64,000 nucleotides of DNA from Halothiobacillus sp. (GTDB taxonomy: Bacteria > Pseudomonadota > Gammaproteobacteria > Halothiobacillales > Halothiobacillaceae). The position numbers were made by a program, and so were the translations under genes. Position 1 is the stretch's first letter. Every line of letters starts with the position of its first letter. Below the pieces are notes generated by a model. It was not told where the DNA came from. It saw nothing but the letters and a program-made list of their open reading frames with translations, and made no database searches. The stretch is from NCBI GenBank assembly GCA_024635755.1, contig JAGXIF010000002.1:1-64000 (forward strand), given 5' to 3'. Positions 25,233-33,822 of the stretch are shown here, piece by piece.

Positions 25233-26504
25233 ATGCGCCCCGAGACCATCGCCCTGCACGCCGGCTACCAACCGGACGACCAGCACGCCGTCGCCGTACC
25301 CATCCACCAGACCACGTCCTACGCGTTCGATAACGCGCAGCATGCCGCCGACCTGTTCGACCTCAAGGTCCAGGGGAATATCTACTCGCGGATGATGAAC
25401 CCCACCTGCGGGGTGCTTGAGGCGCGCATAGCGGCTCTCGACGGCGGTATCGGGGCGCTGGCCACGGCCACCGGCATGGCCGCGATCACCTATGCGATCC
25501 AGACCATCGCCCAGACCGGCGACAACATCATCTCGATCAGCGAGCTCTACGGCGGCACCTACAACCTGTTCGCGCACACCTTCCCGCGACAGGACATCGA
25601 GGTGCGGATGCAGGACAAGGACGATTTTGCCGGCATCGAGGCGGCGATCGACGAGCGCACCCGCGCGATCTACTGCGAGTCGATCGGCAACCCCTCGGGT
25701 AGCGTCGCCGACATCGAGCGACTGGCCGACATCGCCCATCGCAACGGCCTGCCGCTGATGGTCGACAACACCGTCGGCACGCCCTTTCTGCTCAAGCCGA
25801 TCGACTACGGCGCCGACATCGTCATTCACTCGGCGACTAAGTACATCGGCGGGCATGGCACCACGCTCGGCGGCGTGATCGTCGACTCGGGCAACTTCGA
25901 CTGGGCCGCACACCCGGAGCGCTTCTCGCTGCTGATCGAGCCCGACCCCTCCTACCACGGCGTGAGCTACACCAACGACGTCGGTCAGGCGGCCTTCATC
26001 ACCCGGGCCCGCGTGGTCCCGATGCGCAATACCGGCGCGGCCCTCTCCGCCCAGTCCGCCTGGAACCTGCTGCAGGGGCTGGAAACACTCTCGCTGCGCA
26101 TGGATCGGGTCTGTGAGAACACCCAGGAGATCGCCGAATTCCTCGAGGGCCACCCGCAGGTCGGCTGGGTGCAGTACGCCGGGCTACCCGAGCACAAGGA
26201 TCACCGTCTGGCGCAGAAGTACATGGACGGACGGGCCTCGGGCATCCTCAGCTTCGGGCTCAAGGGCGGCCGCGAGGCAGGCGTGCGCTTCTACGACGCG
26301 CTCGATCTGATCCTGCGGCTGGTCAACATCGGTGATGCCAAGAGCTGCGCGGCAATCCCCGCCTCGACCACCCACCGCCAGCTCAACGACGAGGAGCTGC
26401 GCGCCGCGGGCGTGCCACCGGACATGGTGCGTTTGTCGATCGGCATCGAACACGTCGACGACCTGATCGAAGATCTCGACCAGGCCCTCAAGGCCGCGCG
26501 CTGA
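25233..26504 (+). CDS. metY: O-acetylhomoserine sulfhydrylase (MetY-type)
   Basis: A 423-aa PLP enzyme of the Cys/Met metabolism family. It begins RPETIALHAGYQPD, typical of MetY. Residues of the PLP site are visible: SRMMNPTCGVLEARIAALDGG and the lysine motif SATKYIGGHGTTLGG. MetY makes homocysteine from O-acetylhomoserine and sulfide. The length of about 425 residues matches MetY rather than the shorter cystathionine gamma-synthase (about 390). An AAGGAGGAG ribosome binding site precedes the ATG. It stands alone in transcription direction; hom, which supplies homoserine, is elsewhere in the window. Confidence 0.92.
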   Translation: MRPETIALHAGYQPDDQHAVAVPIHQTTSYAFDNAQHAADLFDLKVQGNIYSRMMNPTCGVLEARIAALDGGIGALATATGMAAITYAIQTIAQTGDNIISISELYGGTYNLFAHTFPRQDIEVRMQDKDDFAGIEAAIDERTRAIYCESIGNPSGSVADIERLADIAHRNGLPLMVDNTVGTPFLLKPIDYGADIVIHSATKYIGGHGTTLGGVIVDSGNFDWAAHPERFSLLIEPDPSYHGVSYTNDVGQAAFITRARVVPMRNTGAALSAQSAWNLLQGLETLSLRMDRVCENTQEIAEFLEGHPQVGWVQYAGLPEHKDHRLAQKYMDGRASGILSFGLKGGREAGVRFYDALDLILRLVNIGDAKSCAAIPASTTHRQLNDEELRAAGVPPDMVRLSIGIEHVDDLIEDLDQALKAAR

Positions 26505-26505
26505 G

Positions 26506-26599
26506 GTATGGGAGCGGGCCTCGCCCGCGAAAGCCGCAACAGCGGCTGTCCTCGTCCCAGGCATCTGTAGCGGGGACACGCGCCTGTCGGCGCGTTTCG
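26506..26599. repeat. REP-like palindromic element, copy 1
   Basis: The gap after metY holds two modules. Module A (26506-26551) reads GTATGGGAGCGGGCC, then the GCGGGCC/..GCCCGC-type hairpin and AAAGCCGCAACAGCGGCTGTCC. Module B (26576-26599) is CGCGCCTGTCGGCGCG with TTTCG. Both modules recur at 57581-57700 in the opposite order. Module A resembles the GGGAGCGAGC...GCTCGCGAA elements common as REP sequences in GC-rich gammaproteobacteria. Confidence 0.65.
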
Positions 26600-26633
26600 C
26601 GCGAGGGCGCTCGCACTATAAAGGCGACCGGCT

Positions 26634-27287
26634 TCAGGCCAGTAGCACGGCGATAATGCCGGTGATGAAGATGCCATCGAAGGTGCCCGCCCCGCCGATC
26701 GAGGCGATTGGCGAGCCGAGCTTGCGCACATCCTTCAGGCGCAGCAGGTCCGCCCCGATCAACACACCCACCGTCCCGCCGACATAGGCCAGTGCCGGGC
26801 TGTGCTCGGGGTCGAGCACGATGCCCGCCATCGCTGCGGCCAGCGGCGCAATAAGCACAGGCATGCCAATGCCCAGCCCCGCTATCGGCCGGCTGGCGAA
26901 ATAGCTCACCGCCGAAACGGTCGCTACTGCCAGCAGGTAGTCGGACAGCGCCGCGCCGGCGTTGAGCAACAGGTAGGAGGCGAAAGTCAGCGGCAACAGG
27001 CACCCGCCTAGGTTGACCGCCACCGTGGTGACCCCCTCGAAGGGAATCTGGCGATGCCTGAGCAAGCTGCGCAGTGGCTCCGGTGGCGGCTTGCTCGGTC
27101 CTTCCGCACGCATGCGAAACAGTGGCACGTTCACCAGGCTGCCCATCAGTGAAGCCAACAGCAGCGTGATCCCGGCCTCCGGAGCCAGCCCGAGCTTCTG
27201 GAAGGTAAACTGCAGCGCCCCGACCTGGATCAGGGCGAACAGGAAAACCAGCCCCAGCACAGCAATCAGGAAAAGACCTCCCGGCAT
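26634..27287 (-). CDS. DUF1614 membrane protein
   Basis: A 217-aa multi-pass inner-membrane protein with about six hydrophobic segments (for example GGLFLIAVLGLVFLFALIQVG, ITLLLASLMGSLVNVPLF). It matches the DUF1614 family through the segments VNVPLF, GVTTVAVNLGGCLLP and ASIGGAGTFDGIFITGIIAVLLA. Function unknown. It is the second gene of a pair with the methyltransferase, 12 bases downstream of it. Confidence 0.78.
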   Translation of the reverse strand: MPGGLFLIAVLGLVFLFALIQVGALQFTFQKLGLAPEAGITLLLASLMGSLVNVPLFRMRAEGPSKPPPEPLRSLLRHRQIPFEGVTTVAVNLGGCLLPLTFASYLLLNAGAALSDYLLAVATVSAVSYFASRPIAGLGIGMPVLIAPLAAAMAGIVLDPEHSPALAYVGGTVGVLIGADLLRLKDVRKLGSPIASIGGAGTFDGIFITGIIAVLLA

Positions 27288-27299
27288 CGTAAACCCCGC

Positions 27300-27935
27300 T
27301 CAGGCGCAACGTGTGGCCGAAACGACCACGAAGGCGCACTCGCCCCGGCCGGGACGCAGCGGCTCGATTTCGCGGATTTCGGCCAGGGGCCGCGAGAGGG
27401 TCTGCCCCCAGCCCGTCACCGAAAAACCGCCGTCTTGCAGCAGCCCGGCCACCTCGTCGGCGGAATGGAAGGTGGCGTCACGGTAGAAAACGCTCTCATC
27501 CTGATGAGGCGCGTAGGACTGCCCCAGCGGGCTCTCTCGGTCGATGAAGCCAATCACCAGCTGTCCGCACGGCCGGAGCACACGGCGGGCCTCGGCCAAC
27601 ATGGCCTCCGGGGAGTCGACAAAGCAGAGGGTGGTGACCAACACGGCGTAATCGAAACGGTTCGCCTCGAAGGGCAGCTGCTCGGCCACGCCGTCGACCA
27701 CGTCGATACCGCGCTCGGCGGCGTATTCGAGCATGGCCGGCGACGGATCGACACCTACCTGGATACCCAGCGGCGCGGCGAATCGACCGCTGCCCACGCC
27801 GATCTCCAGGCCCTGCCCGCTCCATGGCACGAAGGCGCGCATGGCGAGCAGCTCGGAGAGGTAAGCCGGCTCGTGCCGCTCGAACCAATCCTCGTACCGC
27901 TGGTGGTGCTGCTCGAAGGCGGCGGCTCTGTCCAT
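27300..27935 (-). CDS. Class I SAM-dependent methyltransferase
   Basis: A 211-aa methyltransferase with the Rossmann motif GLEIGVGSGRFAAPLGIQVGVDPSP (motif I and acidic residue), then DYAVLVTTLCFVDSPEAML (motif IV region) and EARRVLRPCGQLVIGFIDRES (motif V/VI). This is the Methyltransf_11 type; the substrate cannot be deduced. A GGAG site precedes the ATG. It is co-transcribed with the DUF1614 gene; such linkage does not reveal function. Confidence 0.83.
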   Translation of the reverse strand: MDRAAAFEQHHQRYEDWFERHEPAYLSELLAMRAFVPWSGQGLEIGVGSGRFAAPLGIQVGVDPSPAMLEYAAERGIDVVDGVAEQLPFEANRFDYAVLVTTLCFVDSPEAMLAEARRVLRPCGQLVIGFIDRESPLGQSYAPHQDESVFYRDATFHSADEVAGLLQDGGFSVTGWGQTLSRPLAEIREIEPLRPGRGECAFVVVSATRCA

Positions 27936-28033
27936 CGGCTGGATCTCCGCTGATTAGGGGCAGGTCAATCGCCGACACGATAGCACCCGGCGATGCGCTC
28001 TGCCGTGGGCCGAGTCAGGCAGAGGGAGGCCGT

Positions 28034-28960
28034 TCAGGCGTCCGCGGGGGCGCCGCTGCGCTTGCGGTGGGGGGCATACAGGGCCGCGATGGCCAACACC
28101 AGACCGGAGACCGTCGCGATCATGCCGGCGGCGCTGACGGCATCCTCGCCACCCAGCCACAGCGGACCGTAGCCGGCGAGCACGTAGCCGATCACCGCCG
28201 AGAACACGGCGAAGGCCACCGACCAGAGCACCTGGACCTCAAGGCGGTTGGTCATCAGGCGAGCGGCGGCGGGCGGGCAGATGAACATGGCGATGACGAT
28301 GATCGAGCCGACCGCGTCGAATGCCGCCACGGCGGCTATGGCGGCCATGATCACCAGTGACAGGCCGATCAGGTTGGTGCGCATGCCGAGCACGCGGGCA
28401 AAGCCCTCGTCGAAGGTGGATATCTTCAATGGCCGCCATAACAGCAAGGTGTAGAGCAACGTCGCCGCCGCCACGATGGCGATCCGCGGCAATTCCGGCG
28501 GCAGGCCGGCCAGGGCGACCGGGTCGAGCAACGAGCCCCAGCCGGTGGCCTCGACCCAGATCAGGCTCTCCAGATTGCCGTAGAGGGCGTGCTGGACATC
28601 CAGGTGCACCGAGGAGGTGTCGGATTGTTCCAGCAGGAGCACGCCGAAGGCGAACAGGGCCGTGAACGCCACACCCATCGCGGCGCCCGGCTCAATCCGC
28701 CCCAGCCGCCGGATCAGCTCGATCAGCATCACAGCGACCACGGCGGCGCCGGCCGCGCCAGCCATCATCGCCCAAGAATTGACCATGCCGGTGACCAGGA
28801 AGGCGACCACAATGCCCGGCAGAACCACATGGCTGATCGCATCGCCGATCAGCGCCTGACGGCGCAGCACCAGGAAATTGCCCGGCAACGCACAGGCGAT
28901 CGCCGCCAGCACGCCGATCGCGATCGGTACCAGGGAGAGCATGACGAACTCGCCGCCCAT
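28034..28960 (-). CDS. Mn/Zn/Fe ABC transporter permease (second permease)
   Basis: A 308-aa ABC-3 family permease with about eight membrane segments. The family signature is GDAISHVVLPGIVVAF near the N-terminus, and conserved FDEGFARVLGMRTNLI in the middle. I take the ATG at 28960 as start: it overlaps the upstream stop (TGATG). A GTG three codons earlier is possible. It ends with a poly-charged tail (PHRKRSGAPADA). It pairs with the longer permease upstream to form the membrane channel of the metal importer. Confidence 0.9.
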   Translation of the reverse strand: MGGEFVMLSLVPIAIGVLAAIACALPGNFLVLRRQALIGDAISHVVLPGIVVAFLVTGMVNSWAMMAGAAGAAVVAVMLIELIRRLGRIEPGAAMGVAFTALFAFGVLLLEQSDTSSVHLDVQHALYGNLESLIWVEATGWGSLLDPVALAGLPPELPRIAIVAAATLLYTLLLWRPLKISTFDEGFARVLGMRTNLIGLSLVIMAAIAAVAAFDAVGSIIVIAMFICPPAAARLMTNRLEVQVLWSVAFAVFSAVIGYVLAGYGPLWLGGEDAVSAAGMIATVSGLVLAIAALYAPHRKRSGAPADA

Positions 28961-30168
28961 CAGGCACACCCCCCGCCACCGGCGTCGATCTGGCGGTCGA
29001 TCTCGTGGATTTCGTCGAGGGTCAGCACCTGCTCGATCGGCATCAGCCCGTCATAGCGGGACACGGCCGCCTCGTGCGAATGAATCCGGCGGGCGATGGC
29101 CCAGCGGGCCTCGTCGCGACAGGCCTTGGCCGCCCGCGCACGTCCGGCCTGCGTGGGTACGCCATCGGGCCGCGCCAGGCCGGCCCTGACCAGCAAGCGA
29201 AGCGTGTAACGCTCGTAGATCGGCAACTCCTGCGCCAGCGCGAGAAGGCCCTGGCGCAGGTGGATCCGCCGCTGGTGACGCCGGTGGCGCAACCAGACCA
29301 CCAGGATGCCCCGGCCGGGGGCGAACAGCAGCGAGACCGTGAACAGGGCAAACGCGGTCAGCACGATGAGCGGACCAGTGGGCAACGACGGAGCCGAGGC
29401 GGAAATCGCCGCGCCGACGAAACCGGCCAGCCCGCCCAACGCGCCGGCAATCCAGAGCACGTGGCCGCTGTGGTTACTCCAAAACCGCGCGGTCACCGGT
29501 GGGATGATCAACAACGCCACGATCAACACCAAGCCGACGACCTTCAGGCCGATTATGGTCACCGCCATCACCAGCCCCATCATGGTCAGGTCCACCCGGG
29601 GGACGTTCATGCCGATGGACGCGGCAAAACCCGGGTCGAAAGCCACCAGGGTCATGGGGCGGCGCAGCAGCCAGATCGCCAGCACCGCCACGGCGCCGGC
29701 CACGGCGATCAGCACCGCATCGGCGTAGAGCATGCCGGCGGTTGCCCCCAGCAGGAATTCCTCCAGCCCCGCCTGGCGCCCCTTCGACAGGGACTGGATG
29801 ACCGTCAGCAGCACCACGCCGAACCCGAAGAACACCGAGAGCACCGCGCCAATCGCGGCATCCTCGGCCAGGCGCGTCCGGCGGGTCAGCCAGTGCATGG
29901 CCAGCAGCCCGGCCCCGGCCGTCAGCGCCGCACCGAGCATCAGGCCGGCGAGATTGCGGCCGTCGCCCCCCAAGGCGACCATGACGATGAAGGCCAGTCC
30001 GATGCCCGGCAGTGTGGCATGGCTGATCGCATCGGAGACCAGCGCGCGTTTGCGCAGGAAAAGAAAGGTCCCCGCTGCCCCGGCGGCGATACCCAACAGG
30101 CCGGCTCCGATGGCCACCAGCGTGGCGTTGTAGCCAAGTTGCAGGGTCAGCGCCTCTATCAACATCAA
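28960..30168 (-). CDS. Mn/Zn/Fe ABC transporter permease with C-terminal winged-helix-like extension
   Basis: A 402-aa ABC-3 permease. Residues 1-285 form the membrane part with two family signatures (SDAISHATLPGIGLAFI; FDPGFAASIGMNVPR). Residues 290-402 form a soluble extension (RRIHLRQGLLALAQELPIYERYTLRLLVRAGLARPDGVPTQAG, then ARRIHSHEAAVSRYDGLMPIEQVLTLDEIHEID). The extension is winged-helix-like and resembles the DtxR/MntR-like tails known on some permeases of this family. It could sense metal or gate the transporter. Its ATG overlaps the ATPase stop by 4 bases. Confidence 0.88.
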   Translation of the reverse strand: MMLIEALTLQLGYNATLVAIGAGLLGIAAGAAGTFLFLRKRALVSDAISHATLPGIGLAFIVMVALGGDGRNLAGLMLGAALTAGAGLLAMHWLTRRTRLAEDAAIGAVLSVFFGFGVVLLTVIQSLSKGRQAGLEEFLLGATAGMLYADAVLIAVAGAVAVLAIWLLRRPMTLVAFDPGFAASIGMNVPRVDLTMMGLVMAVTIIGLKVVGLVLIVALLIIPPVTARFWSNHSGHVLWIAGALGGLAGFVGAAISASAPSLPTGPLIVLTAFALFTVSLLFAPGRGILVVWLRHRRHQRRIHLRQGLLALAQELPIYERYTLRLLVRAGLARPDGVPTQAGRARAAKACRDEARWAIARRIHSHEAAVSRYDGLMPIEQVLTLDEIHEIDRQIDAGGGGCA

Positions 30169-30974
30169 TGACCGCCCAGCTGCAGTTGGTCCATCAGGTT
30201 GGCTGCCAGCCGCCCGCCGTAGGCCTGCTGGAGATTGGCCTCGTTGAAGGCCTCGCTCACCCGCCCCTCGGCGACCTTGCGGACATTGATCATCATGACC
30301 CGATCGAAGTAGTCGCGCACGGTGGACAAGTCATGGTGCACGGCGACCACGGTGCGCCCCTCGTCCTTGAGCGACTTGAGCACGTCGATGATGGCCCGTT
30401 CGGTGGCCGCATCCACACCGGCGAACGGCTCGTCGAGCAGGTAGAGATCCGCGCCCTGGGCCAGCGCCCGAGCCAGGAACACGCGCTGCTGCTGCCCGCC
30501 GGAAAGCTGGCCGATCTGCCGTTCGGCAAAGTCCTTCATACCCACCCGATCGAGGCAATGGAAGGCGCGTTCGCGGTGCCGTTCTCGTACCAGCCCCAGC
30601 AGGCCCAGTTCGCGCGCCATGCCCATCAGGACCACGTCGATCACGCGGGTAGGAAAGTCCCAATCGACCGAGGCACGCTGCGGCACGTAGGCGATGCGAT
30701 GGCGGGCCTTGGCCAGCGGCGCGCCGTAGACGGACACCATCCCCGACAGCCGCGGGACAATGCCCAGCACGGCCTTGAGCGTGGTCGACTTGCCCGCGCC
30801 GTTCGGCCCGATGATCGCCGTCATCGAGCCATCCTCGACGGTCATGTCCAGGGAGAAAACCGCCGGCTTCTGGCCGTAGGAGACCGTCATGCCCCGCACG
30901 GCCAACGGCTTGTCGGCAAGCGCGGGCAACCCCTGCGATCGCTTGCCGGGCGTGGTGTCAGCGAATTCAGCCAT
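30165..30974 (-). CDS. Mn/Zn/Fe ABC transporter ATP-binding protein
   Basis: A 269-aa ABC ATPase. Walker A GPNGAGKSTTLKAVLG, signature QLSGGQQQRVFLARALAQG, Walker B LYLLDEPFAGVDAATE, and the switch HHD (VAVHHDLS) are all complete. The N-terminal 30 residues form a short leader before the ABC domain. It powers import by the two downstream permeases and is encoded immediately after the binding protein (11-base gap). Confidence 0.93.
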   Translation of the reverse strand: MAEFADTTPGKRSQGLPALADKPLAVRGMTVSYGQKPAVFSLDMTVEDGSMTAIIGPNGAGKSTTLKAVLGIVPRLSGMVSVYGAPLAKARHRIAYVPQRASVDWDFPTRVIDVVLMGMARELGLLGLVRERHRERAFHCLDRVGMKDFAERQIGQLSGGQQQRVFLARALAQGADLYLLDEPFAGVDAATERAIIDVLKSLKDEGRTVVAVHHDLSTVRDYFDRVMMINVRKVAEGRVSEAFNEANLQQAYGGRLAANLMDQLQLGGH

Positions 30975-30985
30975 CCGTGAGAGTC

Positions 30986-31996
30986 CTATTCCGACGAGTC
31001 ACTCGCGCCCTCCCGGGCGGACAAACGCCCCTGCATGCCGCGAGCGGGGGCCTCGCCACCCAACGCCCGAACGATGGTGGTGAGATTGTGATCGATCATG
31101 CCGATGTAGGTGCCCTCGTAGTTGCCCGGCTCGCCCATGGCGTCCGAGTAGAGTTCGCCCGCGACCCGCACCTCGTGGCCACGGGATCCGGCGCCCTCGA
31201 CCAGGGCCCTGATGTTGCGATCGGAAACCGAGGTTTCGACGAAAACCGCGCCCACCTCGCGTTCGACCAGCAGATCGACCATGTCCCGGACTCGACGCAG
31301 CCCCGTCTCCGATTCGGTCGAGATACCCTGGATGCCGACGACCTCGACATCATAGGCCCGGCCGAAATAACCGAAGGCATCGTGGGCGGTCAGCAGGATC
31401 CGACTTTCGACCGGTACCGTCGCCGCCACGCGGCGGGCATAGGCCGACAGCGCCTCCAGGTCCCGGCGATACGCGACGGCGTTGTCACGGAACGCCTGCT
31501 CGGATGACGGCCGTGCCTGGATCAGCGCGTCGCGCACATGCAGGACGACCTCGGCCCAGAGCTCGGGGTCCATCCAGACGTGGGGGTCGAACTTGTCGTC
31601 ATAATCCTCGTGGGCCAGCAGTCTCTCGCGGGGCAGCGACTCGGCCACCGCCACCACGGTCTGGCGGCGGGCCAGGCGCTCGAGAAAATGCTCCATCTGT
31701 GCCTCGAGATACAGGCCGTGCCAGATCACCAGGTCGGCGCGTGTCATGGCCACGATATCGCTGCGGGTCTGCCGGTAGCTGTGCGGATCGACTCCCGAGC
31801 CCATCATCCCCCTAACCGAGACCTGATCACCACCCACCTCGCGCACGGCGTCAGTGAGCATCCCGGTAGTGGTCACCACCTCCAGCCGCTCGGCCGCCTG
31901 CACCGGCAACCAGCCGGCTAGGAGCAATAACGCGCCCCATCGGCAAAGACGGTTCATGGCCCCGGTCAGCGAACCCGGGGCCCTTGCATATTTCAT
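30986..31996 (-). CDS. Metal-binding periplasmic protein (TroA/ZnuA-like)
   Basis: A 336-aa cluster A-I substrate-binding protein. Start at the ATG at 31996, which has GAGGTGA 8 bases upstream. Signal peptide MNRLCRWGALLLLAGWLPVQAAE lies after a short hydrophilic lead. Family motifs: TTTGMLTDAVREVGGD, MGSGVDPHSYRQTRSDI (first metal His), YDDKFDPHVWMDPEL, TAHDAFGYFGRAY and IDHNLTTIVRALGG (last ligand region). It lacks the long His-rich loop of ZnuA, which favours Mn/Fe over Zn. A DtxR-like box precedes it. Confidence 0.9.
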   Translation of the reverse strand: MKYARAPGSLTGAMNRLCRWGALLLLAGWLPVQAAERLEVVTTTGMLTDAVREVGGDQVSVRGMMGSGVDPHSYRQTRSDIVAMTRADLVIWHGLYLEAQMEHFLERLARRQTVVAVAESLPRERLLAHEDYDDKFDPHVWMDPELWAEVVLHVRDALIQARPSSEQAFRDNAVAYRRDLEALSAYARRVAATVPVESRILLTAHDAFGYFGRAYDVEVVGIQGISTESETGLRRVRDMVDLLVEREVGAVFVETSVSDRNIRALVEGAGSRGHEVRVAGELYSDAMGEPGNYEGTYIGMIDHNLTTIVRALGGEAPARGMQGRLSAREGASDSSE

Positions 31997-32036
31997 CGTC
32001 GCGATCACCTCGAGGAAAATGGGCTTCGACTAAGAA

Positions 32037-32050
32037 TTAGTCTTGCCTAA
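32037..32050 (-). promoter_or_regulatory. Possible DtxR/MntR-family operator upstream of metal importer
   Basis: Read leftward, TTAGGCAAGACTAA matches the DtxR-family operator form TTAGG-N-CCTAA at all but one arm position. An overlapping perfect palindrome GACTAA-GAA-TTAGTC occupies 32028-32042. Both lie 30-55 bases before the binding-protein start, where a metal-responsive repressor would be expected. No DtxR/MntR gene is in the window. Confidence 0.45.
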
Positions 32051-32213
32051 CTCTTGAGACTCTAGCCGCTCCCCGGGGCAGGCGTCAATGCAAGGCACGC
32101 CGGCGAGCGTCTCGTGTCCAGGGAAGGTCTACACGAATCCGATACCGCTCTGCGCGGCAAAATCGGGAACGGAATGTAGAATCGCGCCGCAACCCCAGTC
32201 CGTGGAGATCATC

Positions 32214-33092
32214 ATGGCGCAAATTCAATCGCTCCTTGAAATGGGCAAAACCTGGATCGGTCCCGGCACCACTCGGGTCGGCTGGCGCGAAGTCGGCATC
32301 TCCGGGGTGGCCGCCCTGATCGGCATCTACGCCGTCTACGCGCTGACCAACTGGGTCGCCGGGCCGCTGGCCGCGGTATTCATGGTCGCCTCGATGGGCG
32401 CGGCGGCGGTCCTGCTGTTTGCCGTCCCGCACGGCGCGTTATCCCAACCCTGGCCGGTCTTCGGTGGTCAAATGGTCTCGGCGGTGATCGGCGTGACCGC
32501 CGCGCAATGGATCGGCGACCCGGCGCTGGCCGCGGGCGTGGCCGTCGGCGGGGCCATCGCCGGGATGCAGCTATTGCGCTGCGTGCACCCACCCGGTGGG
32601 GCAACGGCACTGGTGGCCGTGATCGGCGGGGCCGCGGTACAGGATCTGGGCTATGGCTTCGTCCTGCTGCCGGTGCTGGCCAACACAGCGATCATCTTCC
32701 TGGTGGCGGTGCTCGCCAATGCCCCCTTCCCCTGGCGCCGCTATCCGATCGGGCTGGCCCGGTGGGATGAGCCGCCCGCCCCGCCACTGTCGTCAGAGCA
32801 CCTGCAAGCCGCGGTGCGCGATCTCAACGTGGTGGTCGACATCACTCCGGCCGAGCTGGATGCAATCGCCCGCAGTGCCATCGCGCACGCCACGCAGGAC
32901 ACCTCGCCATTGCAGGTGCCGATCGGCGAGCGCTACGTGCATGCCGAGGCCGGGGAATCCGTGACGATTCACAAGCGTTTCGAGGCCGACCAGCCGTTGC
33001 AAGAACGCGGACAGGTCACGCTGAACGTGGTTCGGCGAGAGGATGCAGCGGACTCCGGCGAGGACTCCGGCAAGGACGGCCGCGGGTCGTAG
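32214..33092 (+). CDS. HPP family membrane protein
   Basis: A 292-aa protein of the HPP family. Start at MAQIQSLLEM (32214) with GGAG 8 bases upstream, rather than the ORF-track start. Four membrane segments in residues 25-185 include the name-giving motif HPPGGATALVAVIGG near residue 125. The remaining soluble part (about 190-292) is acidic and has no known domain. Some HPP proteins have been linked to nitrite transport in plants and algae; the bacterial role is unknown. Divergent from the metal importer. Confidence 0.85.
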   Translation: MAQIQSLLEMGKTWIGPGTTRVGWREVGISGVAALIGIYAVYALTNWVAGPLAAVFMVASMGAAAVLLFAVPHGALSQPWPVFGGQMVSAVIGVTAAQWIGDPALAAGVAVGGAIAGMQLLRCVHPPGGATALVAVIGGAAVQDLGYGFVLLPVLANTAIIFLVAVLANAPFPWRRYPIGLARWDEPPAPPLSSEHLQAAVRDLNVVVDITPAELDAIARSAIAHATQDTSPLQVPIGERYVHAEAGESVTIHKRFEADQPLQERGQVTLNVVRREDAADSGEDSGKDGRGS

Positions 33093-33149
33093 GCAACGCG
33101 GCGAAACCCGCCCCGGGGCGAGGACCGTTCGCTCGATCTCTCGCGGTGC

Positions 33150-33812
33150 CTACTTGAGCGGCTCGCGCACCCGGAGTGCGGCACGGCCGTCTTCGGTGGA
33201 GAGGCTGTTGACGATGTGACAGAACAGCTCGGCGGTCTTCTGCGCATCGTAGAGCGCGCCATGGGCACGACTGTTGTCCCAGTCGAAGCCCGCCGCCGTG
33301 CAGGCACGCGCCAGAACGGTCTCGCCGATGGCGACCGCCGAGGCCGTGACCGTGTCGAGGGTGGAGAATGGGTGGAAGGGGTTGCGCTTGTAGCCGGTGC
33401 GCTCGCAGGCCGCCTTGACCACGGCCAAGTCGAAGGGCGCGTTGTGGCCCACCAGGATGGCGCGCCGGGCATTGAGGGACTTGACCTGGCGACGGATGGG
33501 CTGGAAGAAGGCATCCAGCGCCGCCCGCTCTTCCACGGCCTCCCGCTCAGGATCATCCGGATCGATGCCGTGGATCTTGATCGAGGCCGGGTCGACCACG
33601 GTCAGCGCACTGGGCGAGACCGAGACGGCGATCTCTTCGGCGGGATAGAGATTGCCCTCCTCGTCGACGTCCAGCAGCACGGCGGCCAGTTCCAGCAGGG
33701 CATGACCCTGCGGGTCCAGCCCGCCGGTCTCCACGTCGACGACCACCGGCACGAAACCGCGAAACCGGCGGGCGACGTTCCATTCCTTGTTGTCGGTGGC
33801 GGTATCGCTCAT
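33150..33812 (-). CDS. rnt: Ribonuclease T
   Basis: A 220-aa DEDD-superfamily 3' exonuclease that trims tRNA and other stable RNAs. Exo I is VVVDVETGGLDPQ, Exo II contains GHNAPFDLAVVKAACER, and Exo III is RAHGALYDAQKTAELF (DEDDh His and Asp). The RNase T specific start RRFRGFVPVVVDVETGG is present. It is in an operon just after folD (10-base gap). Confidence 0.95.
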   Translation of the reverse strand: MSDTATDNKEWNVARRFRGFVPVVVDVETGGLDPQGHALLELAAVLLDVDEEGNLYPAEEIAVSVSPSALTVVDPASIKIHGIDPDDPEREAVEERAALDAFFQPIRRQVKSLNARRAILVGHNAPFDLAVVKAACERTGYKRNPFHPFSTLDTVTASAVAIGETVLARACTAAGFDWDNSRAHGALYDAQKTAELFCHIVNSLSTEDGRAALRVREPLK

Positions 33813-33822
33813 CGGGATCGGA

